The notes under the pieces were generated by a model. The model made no database searches. It was not told the DNA's origin and worked only from the letters and a program-made list of their open reading frames with translations. Of a DNA stretch of 64,000 nucleotides, positions 44,236 through 56,099 are shown piece by piece; position 1 is the stretch's first letter; each line of letters opens with the position of its first letter. Source of the DNA: Simmondsia chinensis (lineage: Eukaryota; Streptophyta; Magnoliopsida; Caryophyllales; Simmondsiaceae). The position numbers and the translations under genes are program-made. The stretch lies in NCBI GenBank assembly GCA_018398585.1, contig JAGTTD010000007.1, positions 33,074,911 to 33,138,910 on the forward strand, given 5' to 3'.

Positions 44236-44640
44236 TGTTGAGACTTGTTTATACTTGTATTATGTATTTTATTGTATTTATCTTGTATTACATAAATTAC
44301 ATGTACATAGATAGGTGGAATATTCTTAGGACATTCAAGAAGAGAGATCAAGACATTCAAGGCCATCATTGAAGACATTCATTCATTCTCTCATTCATGA
44401 TCACATTGAAGACAAAGGGAGGCTATTCTTCTCCCCCTTTATTACATTGAGTAACCGGCCATTATGGCCAAATTACTCCATTTTTATTTTTTATTTTATT
44501 TTTATTGTTATTGTAAGAGTAGGATCCTAGGTGTTTTTGCTTTCCCTATTTAAGTTAGTGCTTGTACATTGTTTTGATCATCCAATGAAATAGAGTGCAA
44601 GAGATATTCTCTTCAATTGTTCTTTCCTTATATTTTTACA
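44236..44640 (+). repeat. 3' LTR of copia F
   Basis: 405 bp, identical to the 5' LTR except at four positions by eye: ATAAAT[A/T]ACA, ATCA[T/A]GAC, GCTTT[G/C]CC and TTAAG[C/T]TAG. Confidence 0.93.
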
Positions 44641-44816
44641 GGTGCTGTGTGTCGGTACACATGGCCTATGTGTGGACACACAACCTTTACAGAAGTGTAT
44701 GGAAGAAATCTGTGAGTCGACTCACAAGAACTGTGTGTCGACACACAGGTTTACAATAACTTGTGTGTCAATGTGTGTGTCAACACACAGCAGCTATGTG
44801 TCGACACACAGTTTTG
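44641..44816. repeat. Palindrome array of copia C 5' LTR, including a rearmed unit
   Basis: Six units, among them TGTGTGTCGACACACA and, at 44711-44726, TGTGAGTCGACTCACA. The latter is a perfect 16-bp palindrome in which both arms carry a matching change from the family unit. Confidence 0.85.
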
Positions 44817-45252
44817 AAACATAGAGCAGTTTTGATAGTTTTTTGCACGGTTTTTCCCGGTTTTGGTGGTTCGTTTTGGCTTTGTTTGGGACGTCTTTCT
44901 TCTTATGTATACGCATATATTTCCCTAATTTTGGTATATGAATTGAATCAAAGTGGCTGAGAAAAGAAATTGCAAAAGAACTTTGAAAGTTGTGTTCATG
45001 TGTTCTTGAGTAAAAGTTTAAGAAACTTCAATCTCTCTACATCTCACTCAATCTCTCCTCTTACACACTCTCACTTCATATTTGGTGGTTGTTGTATCCT
45101 CGAGGTTATTTTGTATACCGAAATAAACCTTAGGGAAAGTGATTACACGGCCTCAATGCCTGAGATCATTTGTTTACCCGGTTGCAAGATTTTTACAAAT
45201 ATTTGAAGATTTACACCAACAATCTTAAGGTTTCGTATTCTGGTTTTGGGGT

Positions 45253-48200
45253 ATGGCTTCATCACTTCGAGAAATGACAACCAATTTCGTTAAGTTGGAC
45301 TGATTTGATGGCGGTAATTTCCGTCGATGGCAGAGGAAGGTGCACTTCCTCATTATGACTTTGAATGTAGTATATGTGTTGAATAAACCATTCCCTTCAC
45401 CCGCTTCTGAGGAGGAGGAGACTTTGGCCTAACAGAGGGCCATATTGAAGTGGGAGAATGACGACTACATCTGCAGAGGGCACATCCTAAATGGTATGAC
45501 TGATGCCCTGTTTGACATTTACTCAAATGTACCGACCACAAAGGAACTGTGGGATGCACTTGAGGCACGCTACACGGCTGAGGATGCAACGAGCAAAAAG
45601 TTCGTGTTTAGTCAATTTAATAATTATGAAATGGTAGATAATCATCATGTCATGGAGTAATTCCATGAAATCGAATGAATCTTGAGTAACTTTAAACGAC
45701 ATAGTATGAATATGGACGATACAATAGTTGTTTCATCCTTGATTTGACAAACTTCCGCCTTCATGAAGAGACGTTAAGAAAAGTCTCAAATATAAGAAGG
45801 AAGATATGCCAATGGAGGAATTGGCTAACCATTTGTGTATTGAGGAAGGCTATAAGGTATAAGATGACTACAAAGACTGCCCTGATGATGTTAGGAAAAT
45901 CAATATCACAGAAGAAGGCCGGTCGAGTAAGGGACCCAATAGAATCGGACACTTCCAAAAGAAGAAAGATGACAAGAGGCCGAAACCGATTTGTTGGGAG
46001 TGTCAAAAGCTCGGTCACCTGCATAAGGACTTTTACTGCCTTAAAAATAAGAAAGGCAAGGGACTTGATCATAGCACCAAAATGTCGAACGACAGGTTCG
46101 TGGTGATGATATTTGAAGTCAACCTAGTCGAGAATGATAACTCTTAGTGGGTTGACTCGGGGGGCAACGAAGCATGTGTGCAAGGACAAAGGGTTCTTCA
46201 CGACATTTGCACCCCTGGACAACGGAACTGTGTTGTTCATGGGCAATGGGCGACTATATCGGTTAAAGAGAAAGGAAAAGTTGATTTGCTTTCCATCTAT
46301 GGAAAAACCCTTACGCTAACCGATTTATGTTATGCTCCAGACGTGAAGAAGAATCTCATGTCAGGTGGCCTACTAAATCGGTTTGGGGTCAAGTTGGTCT
46401 TCGAGGCCGACAAGTTTATTCTGTCAAAAGGGGGTCTTTGTTGGCAAGGGTTATCTTTGTAGTGGAATGTTTACGTTAAACATTGATAATAAAGTTGAAA
46501 GTTCTGCTTCTATATTTGACTCATCGTTTATGTGGCATCAAAGACTAGGTCATGTGAATTTTCGTGGATTGCATGAAACGGTTAATTCTTTGTTGATACC
46601 TCACATAGATAAGATTGATGATAAATGCAAAACATGCATATTAACAAAAAATAACGAGATTGCCATTTCCTTTGGTGCACAGAGAGACTAATTTTCTTGA
46701 TCTAATACATAGTGATTTATGTGATTTCAAGAACACACCGAGTTTAGGTGGAAAGAGATACTTTATAACGTTCATAGATGATTGTTCAAGATTTTGTTAT
46801 GTATATCTAATAAATCACAAGGATGACTCGCTTGATATATTGAAAGCATATAAAGCAGAACTGAACTACACCGTGAGGCCTTCCTCAAATGTCTTAGGTT
46901 GGACCGTGGTGGGGAATATTATGATCCCAAGTATTTTGAAACCACCGGTATTGTACATGAGGTCATAGCACCTTATACGCCACAACAGAATGGCGTGGCT
47001 AAGAAGAAAACCGGGGCTCTAACTGAAATGGTTAATTTATTGTTATCGTATTCCGGTCTCAGCGATGGATTTTTATTTAAGGCAATGCTAACGGCTTGTC
47101 ATACACTAAATCGAGTTCCAAACAAGAAAACTAAAATAACCCTGTAAACAAGCCCCTAATTTGAATTATCTAAAGGTGTGCGGGTGTAGGGCTGTCGTTA
47201 AAATTGTTGAGCCTAAATGTAAGAAGTTAAGTGAAATATGCATTGATTGCATTTTTGTTGGATATGCGCCTCATAGTAAGGCATATCTGTTCTATATAAT
47301 TGAATCTAATGATTATATCAATGTAAATATAATAATAGAATCGAGAGATGCCATCTTTGATGATAATCGATTTGCCTCTATCCCTAGACTGAGGGATTAT
47401 GTACTGGTTGAGAATGATATTCCAATGTCATATGATGATATTCATCATATGAGAGGGAATATGTCCCTGAAAGTGCTCTAGAACTTTGAAGGAGCAAAAA
47501 AGTGAGGAAAGATAAATATTTCGGTTTGGACTTCTACGCATTTTTGGTAGAAGGTGCGAGGAACGATATGGATCATGTGACTCCATACTGTTGTGTCATG
47601 GAGGCTGATCCTATTATGTTTGGTGAGGTAATGAGGTCTCATGATGCCTCCTTTTGGAGAGAGGCAGTGAATGATGAGATGGATTCCATCATGGGTTTAA
47701 TACCTTGGTATTAGTGGATCTTCCACTAGGAAACAAGCCCATCAAGTGTAAATAGATCTTCAAAAAGAAGATGAAAGTTGGTGGAATGATAGATAAGTTT
47801 AAGGCCCGATTGGTGGATAAAAGGTTCACCCAAAAACACGGGTTTTACTACTTTGACACGTATGCCCCCCTGCCAAGAATATCGATGATAAGAGTTTTGA
47901 TAGCTCTTGTCTCAATTTATAAACTAGCGATTCGCCAAATGGATGTCAAAACGGCATTCTTGAACGATGAGCTATAAGAGGAAGTGTATATGGAACAACC
48001 GAAAGGTTTTGTTGTTCCAGGCCAAGAGAAAAAATTATGTAAACTCATACGTTCTTTGTATTGGCTAAAACAAGCCCACAAGCAATGGCACCAGAAATTT
48101 GATCAAGTTGTTCTAAACAATGTATTCATTATAAACAAATTAGATAAATATGTTTATAGCAAGTTTGATAATGGCAAAGGGGTCATTATATGTTTGTATG

Positions 48201-49116
48201 TCAATGACATGCTGATATTCGGTACTGATGCGAAACAACTAGAGAAAACTAAGTAGTTTCTCTTGGAAAACTTTGCTATGAAGGACATGGGTGATGCAGA
48301 GATAATGCTTGAAATAAGAATTGTAAGGAGAGGTGATACCATTTCCTTGACTTAGTCTCACTATGTTGAAAATTTATTCAAAAGGTTCCACTTTGATGAG
48401 CGTGCACCGGTGTCCATTTCAACGGATCCTAGCGTGAAAATTGTACCGAATGAGGGAGCTTCAGTGTCCCGATTGAGATATGCCCCAGTCAATGGTTGTC
48501 TTATGTACACCATGAAAAGCACAAGGCCTGACATAGCCTTTACTGTTGGAAAGCTAAGTAGATATACTAGCAATCCAAGTAAGATACACTGGCATGCTGT
48601 GGATAGTGTATTGAAGTACCTTAAGAAAACCATGGATTATGGAATTTCTTATGTAGGGAATCCTCCCACTTTGGAGGAGTACTCTGATGCGAGTTGGATC
48701 TCCTATATGGAGGATCATGCATCCACAAGCGGATAGGTATTCTTGCTTGGTGAGGGTACGGTTTCTTGGGGTTCCAAGAAACAAACTTGCATATCTGATT
48801 CAACTATGGCTGCAGAATTCATAGCTCTTGCGCTACGGCAAAAGAAGCCGAGTGGTTAAAGGATCTCTTGTATGAGATATCTTTGTTGACTAAGCTGATC
48901 TCACCGATATCTATCCACTATGATAGTCAGGTTACGCTATTTAGAGCGTACAGTGAGGTGTATAACGGGAAGTCCAAACACATTGGTGTAAGGCATAGTG
49001 GTGATACAATTTATAAGAGAAGGTGTCATCACTGTGGACTTCGTGAGAACAAGTTAGAATCTGACGGATCTGTTTACAAAAGGACTGGCTGGAGAGTTGG
49101 TTCTGAAAACAAGTGA
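45253..49116 (+). pseudogene. Copia C gag-pol, heavily decayed
   Basis: Starts at ATG 45253 with the same gag start as copia A (MASSLREMT), and hits a stop within 20 codons. The gag body lies at 45445-45660 (KWENDDYICRGHILNGM) and the knuckle near 45990-46035 (CWECQKLGHL, last cysteine lost). GAG-pre-integrase is at 46530-46640, integrase pieces at 46680-47147 and RT at 47780-48260 (YVNDM where copia A has YVDDM). RNase H runs from 48400 to 49116. There are stops or shifts in every domain. The nucleotide match to copia A remains strong enough to align the two end to end. Confidence 0.88.
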
Positions 49117-49723
49117 AGGGATGGGGTTGAAACCCGTCATTGTTAGTCGCCCATGATAGGCCCTCAACTCGACGCCTAGTATGATGCTAAGTCTCGGGTT
49201 CAATGAGAGACTTGTCATCTGTGTGACTGCAAGTATTAAATGAGAATTTTTATATCCCGAGTGTGAAGTGCTTGATACCTGCGTCAGAGATGCTAAAAGG
49301 ATGAGCTGGTGCTCTTAGTAGACCTCGTTTTAAATTCTTATTGATTGTCACATTGCAGGGACATGATCAATGAGGGCCACCTTAGTGTGTGTTGAAGTTT
49401 GGCCACCTCAAAGGGGTGATTTTTGACTAAGGGCTTGGCCCTGAAACACTCATGAAGGGTACAGAATACAAGGCCATAAATGTGTTGATCTGGGAGTTAT
49501 AGGGTATGTACAGGGAGTACGTCTTGTGCGTGATTAGATAGTCGGTTGGTCAAATGGGTTGTATGGTTCAAAACTTAGTCTACCATTTTCGATCCGATTA
49601 ACTGTATGGTCTCTTTACTAGCTGGGGTTCAATCGGGAGACACCCTCATTGATGCACAATAAGGCATCCCTTAACTGAAATGTTATTTTTGAGATTGATT
49701 GTATTTTGAAAATGGTGGGGCAA
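49117..49723 (+). other. Non-coding block of copia C conserved with copia A
   Basis: Matches 9063-9654 throughout: CCCATGATAGGCCCTCAACT, TCAGAGAT-CTAA-AGGATGA, GACATGATCAATGAGG, AAAGGGGTGATTTTTGACTA. It ends in AAAATGGTGGGGCAA before the LTR. No open frame is shared by both copies. Confidence 0.8.
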
Positions 49724-50346
49724 TGTTGATGTATTTTTGAAATATGTAAAGAATAATATGTTAAATGTTTGTTTAATATATGTATAAGATGTGTTTAAGA
49801 TTGTCCCAGTTCATATCGTAAGTGTTTAAAGCTTGTTACGGATGTGTGTCGACACACAAACCAATAGAACCGTAGGAAGGGCTATTTTGACACACAGCCT
49901 TTATAGAAGTGCAGGGAAGAAATTTGTGTGTCGACACACATGACACACAGGGATATTTTGAAAATTTTTTGCACTGTTTTTACCCGATTTTTGGCAGTTC
50001 GTTTTGGCTTTGTTTGGGACGTCTTTCTTCTTATATATACACATATATTGCCCTGATTTTAGTACATGAATTGAATCAAAGAGGCTTGAGAAAAGAAATT
50101 GCAAAAGAACTTTGAAAATTGTGTTCATAAGTTCTTGAGTAAAAGTTTGAGAAACTTCAATCTCACTACATCTCACTTAATCTCTCCTCTTACACACTCT
50201 CACTTCATATTTGATTGTTGTTGTATCCTGAAGATATTTCATATGCCGAAATAAACCTTAAAGAAAGTGATTATACACCAATGCCTGAGATTATTTGGTT
50301 ACCCAGTTGCAAGGTTTTTGCAAATATTTGAAGATTTACACCAATA
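49724..50346 (+). repeat. 3' LTR of copia C
   Basis: 623 bp from TGTTGATGTATTTTTG to TTACACCAATA. It has about three palindrome units (near 49844, 49890 and 49926), against eight in the 5' LTR. Confidence 0.85.
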
Positions 50347-50351
50347 TCCAT

Positions 50352-51407
50352 CCAATACTGACTGGACTCGAATTGACCCTATTCAATATTAAACCGATGC
50401 AGCCCTGATGCTAGCTCATGATGATATAGATACATGAAGTCTTTTATCACCAAACTATTTTGAGATTTTCAATGTATATAATAAGATACAAAGATATAAA
50501 AATTTATTATCTTGGTATCCTTTGCCAGAAACTATTGGATTCTAACTGGAAATGGCTAATGTGATATATGTTTTTAGACAATATATAAATACCTTCTGCA
50601 ACAGTCTAGCAGATTTCAACCCAAAGAAAAGGTGGATATGATAGTATGATTCTAAAAACACATAAATAGCTTCTACCAAAATTTAGTGAATTTTTGGTTA
50701 AAATTAGGAAATTTTTTTACAAGAAAATACTAATATGGCTGACATATATACTATAAATAGTCCTTGGACTTTGCTTAACAAGCGATGATCCATTTATATT
50801 CCATTTGTACACATTTTGAGGCGGAGAACACTGAGACAATGTGGGATGTGTATGCTGGATATGGTGTTATGGGTCTAGTTTGTGGAGATTCTTCAAATAA
50901 AGATATACTGACACTAAAGAATAGCTCTTAAGTTTGATTATAGATGGATCATCATTGGATAAGCCTACAACTATTACGGTGTTCTCAAAATCACCAAGGA
51001 TACTTTTTGGCTGTTATTACAGTCTTATAGGTGTCAAAGATCAAACTTCATGGAGATCTTTGCTAGAAGGTTCGCGTTAGAGGCCTTTGCCTCTTGTGAT
51101 AAGCTTTTGAGTAGTCATATAATTATTGAATCCACCAACGATGTGTCTTTGATGGTCAACACCGCTACATGTCAATGGGAGTGAAATTTTTCTTATTACA
51201 AAAATTTAACTTTGAAGCTCAGTTTTAGTAACATCATGTTTGTACATTCTCAAAGAGAAACAAATTCCATTGTAGACAGCTTTGGAAAGCACTAAGTGTT
51301 GAGATCAAAATCTTTTATGGTCTGGCTTTTAGTATAGTTCGTTCCATGCATCTATTTAGGAAAGCTCCCAGTTGTTGCTCTTCGTAGGAGGGCCTCCCCT
51401 CCACTTA
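50352..51407. other. Intergenic, no gene
   Basis: No coding frame longer than background. Scraps such as ATGTCAATGGGAGTGAAATT may be decayed copia gag sequence, but I cannot support that. Confidence 0.4.
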
Positions 51408-51538
51408 ATCAACAATAACAACTTAATGCCTCAAATAGGCTCCCGTCAAGGCAAAGTCTAAGGAGGATAGGATGTACGCAACTTTACTCCTATATGATAT
51501 TATTTTGAGCTAGAGGCTATTTTCGAGGGGCCCCTAAC
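51408..51538 (-). mobile_element. SINE relic of the same body type
   Basis: The minus strand has GGGGCCCCTCGAAAATAGCC, GTTGCGTACATCCTATCC, AGACTTTGCC, CGGGAGCC, GAGGCATTAAG and TTGTTATTGTTG. This is the order of the SINE body at 16770-16888 and a TTG-rich 3' end. The head is not recognisable. Confidence 0.65.
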
Positions 51539-52330
51539 CCTAAAAAATGTTTTAGTCAATTATAAAAAACTGGTTTGAAGTTACAAAATTTTCATTATAA
51601 AAAAGGCTAGCATTATAGGAGGGATTGAATTTATAAAGTAGTTATATCAAAAATTATGTCATCAACAAAACAAATACTTAAAACTCATCTTTAATAAAGG
51701 TTATGCTAACGAATGTCATCCGTTAACACAATAAAATTAAGGGAGGCGGGGAAATAAGGAAAGGGAGGAGGAAAAATTAGGCAAAGGGGGTTTATTGATT
51801 TAGAAGGGAGATTTAGATTTCTTTATGTAGTAAATTAACAAAAATAATCTTTTTTATTTTAATTATATCTTTATAACGGTTAGCGATTATATATATATAT
51901 ATATATATATATTAGGGTAATAATATAAAACATTTTTCTTCTATAGAACTAAAACTAAAAAAAGGAAAGAAAATATCAAAATTACAAGAAAGAATAGATA
52001 AACGTTAGGTTGTATCCTCATTATGACCCTAATATTTCTTATAATTATTTGAGGTTTTTTTTTATCTTATTCTGTTTCTCTCACTTGTAGTTCTACACAA
52101 GAAATATAATCTATATTATTACTATAAAAGAATATGATTAAACTAATAAAGTCTATATCATTATCTTTTATAAAGATATAACAAAAATTTAAATTATTTT
52201 ATTAAATAAATGCTGCAAAATCTTTCATTAAATCACTAAATTGCATTTATGTAATTCACTACCATCCCTTTCCTTAATTTCCAGCCTGGCATTTGTTACC
52301 ATAACCCTTTTAATAATTCAATGTAATTTT
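51539..52330. other. Intergenic, AT-rich, no gene
   Basis: Contains an AT dinucleotide run at about 51889-51912. Nothing else is recognised. Confidence 0.5.
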
Positions 52331-55300
52331 TTTTGCAGAAGATAAAGGGAACATTAATAGGCCTATTGACAAATAGACCTATCTTAATGATTCCCCAACA
52401 ATAATCCTACTTAATTCGTTACTAAGATGCTCCAAACTTCTAGTACTTCTATACTCCATAACACCTCTAACTGCCACTCTATCTTCTGCTCTATTGCCTT
52501 ACCAAAAAACGTTAGTTACTTGCCAACAATTACATAGCTCTAGCAAGGACCAAATATCTTCTATAATTGGCTTTATTCGCCAAGGACAAGAATATTCTTT
52601 GCGAATAAACTTTATGACTACTAGATTATCACCTTCCACATGTATTTGCTCGAAGTCTTTATTGATGCAACGCCAAATTCTATCTTGAGCTGCCAGGGTA
52701 TTTCCAAAGAATTTCCACTCACGATCAATCAAATTGTCGAAGTCATTTCAGATAGCATAACCCTCTACGGACTTCCTACCTCTCTGCGCACCATCAAAGT
52801 TTAGTTTAATCCATCCTTTTTCTAGTTTTCCCATCTAGTCATCTTTCTTTTGATAATGCAATATGAGCGGTTTATTCTTTTTATTTCCTTATTATCTACC
52901 TGATTATGAGTCAACCATTTCACAACCTTGACTTCAATCAGCAGAACTACCTTCTCAGCCTTAGCTTGTTGACAATGAAAAACTCTATCATTCAGACATT
53001 TCCATATTGACCCTATAAGGTAAACCCATTTAGATATTCTTTTAGTTCCTATTAATTTTCTATTAGCCCCACAAGATTAGTAACAAAAGGTTGTCGACCC
53101 AATAGGCCGAGAGAGACCACCTAATTCCAACATTGTTTAGTGAACTCACAGCTAATAAACATGTGGTCTATATCTTCTACCTCTATCCATCACCACGGGC
53201 ACCTGCCTATTTCAACAATTCCTCTACTGCACAATTCTTTACCCGTGGGTAATTAATTATGAAGAAGTTGCCAAAAGAACTTTAACTTTAGGTGCTATAT
53301 CGACGGTCCAGATCCATTTGAAGGGCCACTTATTTTTATTATTCCAATCATGACCTTGAGCCAACCAAGTAGTGGATTTAACTGAAAAACTCCCATCTGC
53401 TATGTAGACAAAATTGGTCCTTCCGCCTTCGAAGTGGAATTGGTATAGCTAAAATTGAAGGCAACATAGAAACAGGGAGGACTGGCCTTAATTTCGGGAC
53501 ATCCCACTATCCCTCCCTTATAAAATCTCCCACCTTGGGGTTTGGGTCCCTATATACCTCCACGCTGTCCACTATGTTGGCTAGCGGTTCCTGCATACAC
53601 TACTGGGCAAACCAAAAGGAGATGTTGCATTTGTCTCCTAGAAGCCTTCTAATCCACTTCTTTATCAACTCTCGGCTTGGTCGTATATTCTAAAAAATTG
53701 GAATGGAGATAAATATTTACTTTCACAACTTGAACCCAAAGATTTTCTGGCCTAGTAAGAACTTTTCATTCCAGCTTATATAAGAATGCTTTATTTACAG
53801 TTGCTAACCTTCTAAGGCCAAGTTCCCCGCCGCCTTAGGTCAACACACCTTGTCTCAAGCTATCATTAGATCCCCTTCACTCCATTACTTCTTTTCCAAA
53901 AGAAATTCCTACATGTCTTGTCAACTTCATTAGTAATCGAGAAAGGGATTTGCAAACATCATATGGTATGTGTAGGAATACTTTCCGGATAGGGTTGAAT
54001 TAATACGCCTATCCCTACCTTAGAAAGCATATGAGCTTTCCAAGGAGCAACCTTTTGAAGAACTCTGTCCCTAATTCCCATAAAATCCTATTTTCTAGGT
54101 CTCTTCCTGACCAATGGACAACCCAAATGGATTCCTATTCCAGTGGTGGATCAAATACCAAAATGGCTGCAAATTTTACTTCTTAGATCCATGGAAACAT
54201 ACTTAGAGAAAATCAGAGCAGATTTATGATAGTTAACTAACTGACCCGAGTCCTTACAGAAAGAATCAAGAATCAAATTAAGTTGTTTACAAACATCCAT
54301 AGAAGCCTTGTAGAATAGGAGGCTATCATTTGCAAACATCAAACACGGAATGGTTGGAGCAGATCTGACTATCTTAATCCCAATATCCTTATTCCCTTTA
54401 GGAGACCCTACTTGGATTCACCTAATACGAACATCAATGCATAAAATAAATAAGTAGGGTGACAATCTCCTTGTTGCAGACCTCTAGAAGGGTCTAAACT
54501 ATCCTGCAGGTTTATCACAAATAATTAGCGAATATGATACTGTAGTAATGCACTACATAATCCAATTGATCCACTTCTCACAAAACCCTAGTTTAATTAA
54601 TAAACCTTGAAGAAAATTCCAATTTATTCTATCGTAGCTTTTTCCATATCTAGCTTAAGAGCTAACCAACTGGATTTGTCTCTTTTTTTGTTTGAACCCA
54701 TTCATTATTTCATGGGCAATCAAAATATTTTCATGACGAGATCTTTCAGGAGCAAAAGCACCTTGGGCCGAATGGATAAGATTTTTCAGAAGGGGCTTTA
54801 ACCTATTAGCTAGCACCTTCGCTGTAATCTTATAAATTGTGTTGCATAAGCTTATTGGACGGAAATGAGACGAGAATTCCAGATTGCTACATTTGTGTAT
54901 TAGAGTAATAAATGTATGGTTAACTTTTGTTAATAACCGTCCACTGTGAAAAAAAACATTAACTGTCCCAGTTAGGGAACTCCTCGTAATTTCCCAGAGT
55001 TGTTGGAAAAAGACTGCTCCAAATCCATCTCGTCCAAGGGCTTTATTAGGATTCATTTGGAAGACTGCTTGCCTAACTTCCTCTAAGGTAGCCACTTTTA
55101 TAAGAGTCATGTTCATATAATCTGAAATTATTAGATTAATCTCTTCTAGCATAAGATGATTGGGATTAGAAACGTCATTTTCAAATCTTTTTTTGAACTC
55201 TAGTAAAAATTGGGATTCCATCTCCTCACGGTTATCAATCTATAACTTTGTTCTATTCTTAATATGAGTAATAGTTTTATTGCGTTAACAATGATTTGCA

Positions 55301-55900
55301 TTGAGATGGAAAGGGTTGGTATTGCGATCACCATTAACTAGCGATTCCTTTTTATGGAAATTACCCCAAAATTTCTTATTAAATAGAAGTAGTTTTTCAC
55401 GTTGTTTCAATAGTTGACAAAACCTCCTCCTCTCCCTCTTCAATCTAGGATTATTAACCAAACTATTCTAAATATTTTGGATTTTAGCTTGATTGATATG
55501 AAGTTGTTCACTAATGTGATGATTCTCTTTATATTTCCACATTCTAAGTTGGTGGTTTACCATTTTTAGTTTTTGAGTAGTACAAAACAGTCAGAAGCCT
55601 CTAAGTTTTATATTCCACATGTTCAAGACTAAGTCTTTAACTTTTGGGTTGGTTACCTGCATTGGATCAAATCTAAAGGGCTCACTTATTACCCTCTCCA
55701 TAGCTTGGTGTCTAACTAGATGGGATGATCAGATACTGAGAAGTTGCTTATACTTACTACTGCCTTAGGATGCTTATCAAGCCACGTCCTACTAGCCAGA
55801 TATCTCTCTAGTCTTTCCAATACCATAGAGTTCAATAGATTAAGTTTCAAAGTAAAAGGATGGCCCACGTAAGGAATATCCATTGACTTGGTCCTTAAAC
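52330..55900 (-). mobile_element. L1-type LINE, decayed ORF2
   Basis: On the minus strand from the right: an endonuclease C-terminal scrap near 55840-55760 (LERLERYLASRTWLDKHP), RT, and an RNase H-like domain near the 3' end. The left edge has a T run at about 52327-52334 (poly-A on the element strand), consistent with a LINE 3' end. The 5' end and target duplication are not defined, so both boundaries are approximate. Confidence 0.8.
52499..55221 (-). pseudogene. LINE ORF2: RT and RNase H remnants
   Basis: The longest open piece (55221-54655) has the L1 RT landmarks NPNKALGRDGFGAVFFQQLW, HFRPISLCNTIYKITAKVLA and SAQGAFAPERS. A second piece (54342-54151) carries the catalytic region as FANDSLLFYKA, where active elements have F/YADD, so one catalytic aspartate is now asparagine. 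A final piece (52732-52499) resembles the plant LINE RNase H domain (VEGDNLVVIKFI, CPWRIKPIIEDI). Between them lie many stops and shifts. Not functional. Confidence 0.82.
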
Positions 55901-56099
55901 AAAAGGAATCAATGCGGGAACTCTTAGCAGGTAAGCCTCCTCGTTTTTTGTTAGGGGAGAGGAGTTCAATAGATTTAGTGAGTGCTTCAAGAGTTGGCTT
56001 GTGTGTAAGTGTTTAGGGCTTTTTTGGGGTATTTTGTTGTACTGGGTTTCTCTTTTTCCCAACTTTTGTGGCTTTCTCAGGTTCCGCTTCAATTGATGT

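Larger units (their letters stand above)
39378..44640 (+). mobile_element. Copia element F, young, nested in the LTR of copia C
   Basis: Complete Ty1/copia element of 5.26 kb. LTRs are 39378-39782 and 44236-44640, each 405 bp with four differences by my count. The primer site TGGTATCAGAGC starts at 39783 and the polypurine tract TTGAGGGGGAG lies just before 44236. A direct repeat GGTGCTGTGT flanks it at 39368-39377 and 44641-44650. The ~1% LTR difference makes it much younger than its host element. Confidence 0.95.
39191..45221 (+). repeat. 5' LTR of copia C, interrupted by copia F
   Basis: The outer parts 39191-39377 and 44641-45221 together match the 3' LTR 49724-50346 and, more distantly, the LTRs of copia A. 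It begins TATTGATGTATTTTC, where the 3' copy has TGTTGATG. Palindrome units lie on both sides of the F insertion. The 45000-45221 part (CTCTCACTTCATATTTGGT, GTTGTTGTATCCTCGAGG) is the conserved right end. Confidence 0.85.
39191..50346 (+). mobile_element. Copia element C, old, split by copia F
   Basis: Same family as copia A. The 5' LTR (39191-45221) is interrupted by copia F. The internal region is 45222-49723 and the 3' LTR is 49724-50346. The probable target duplication is TCCGT (39186-39190) and TCCAT (50347-50351), one mismatch that fits decay of a CpG. Without F the element is about 5.9 kb, like A. It carries many stops and shifts in every domain and is clearly dead. Confidence 0.9.

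Noticed and set aside
44641..44816. Regularly spaced palindromic repeats with short unique linkers, CRISPR-like at first sight
   Set aside because: They lie in a plant LTR; repeats are short and diverged, linkers are not of constant length, and no cas genes are present.
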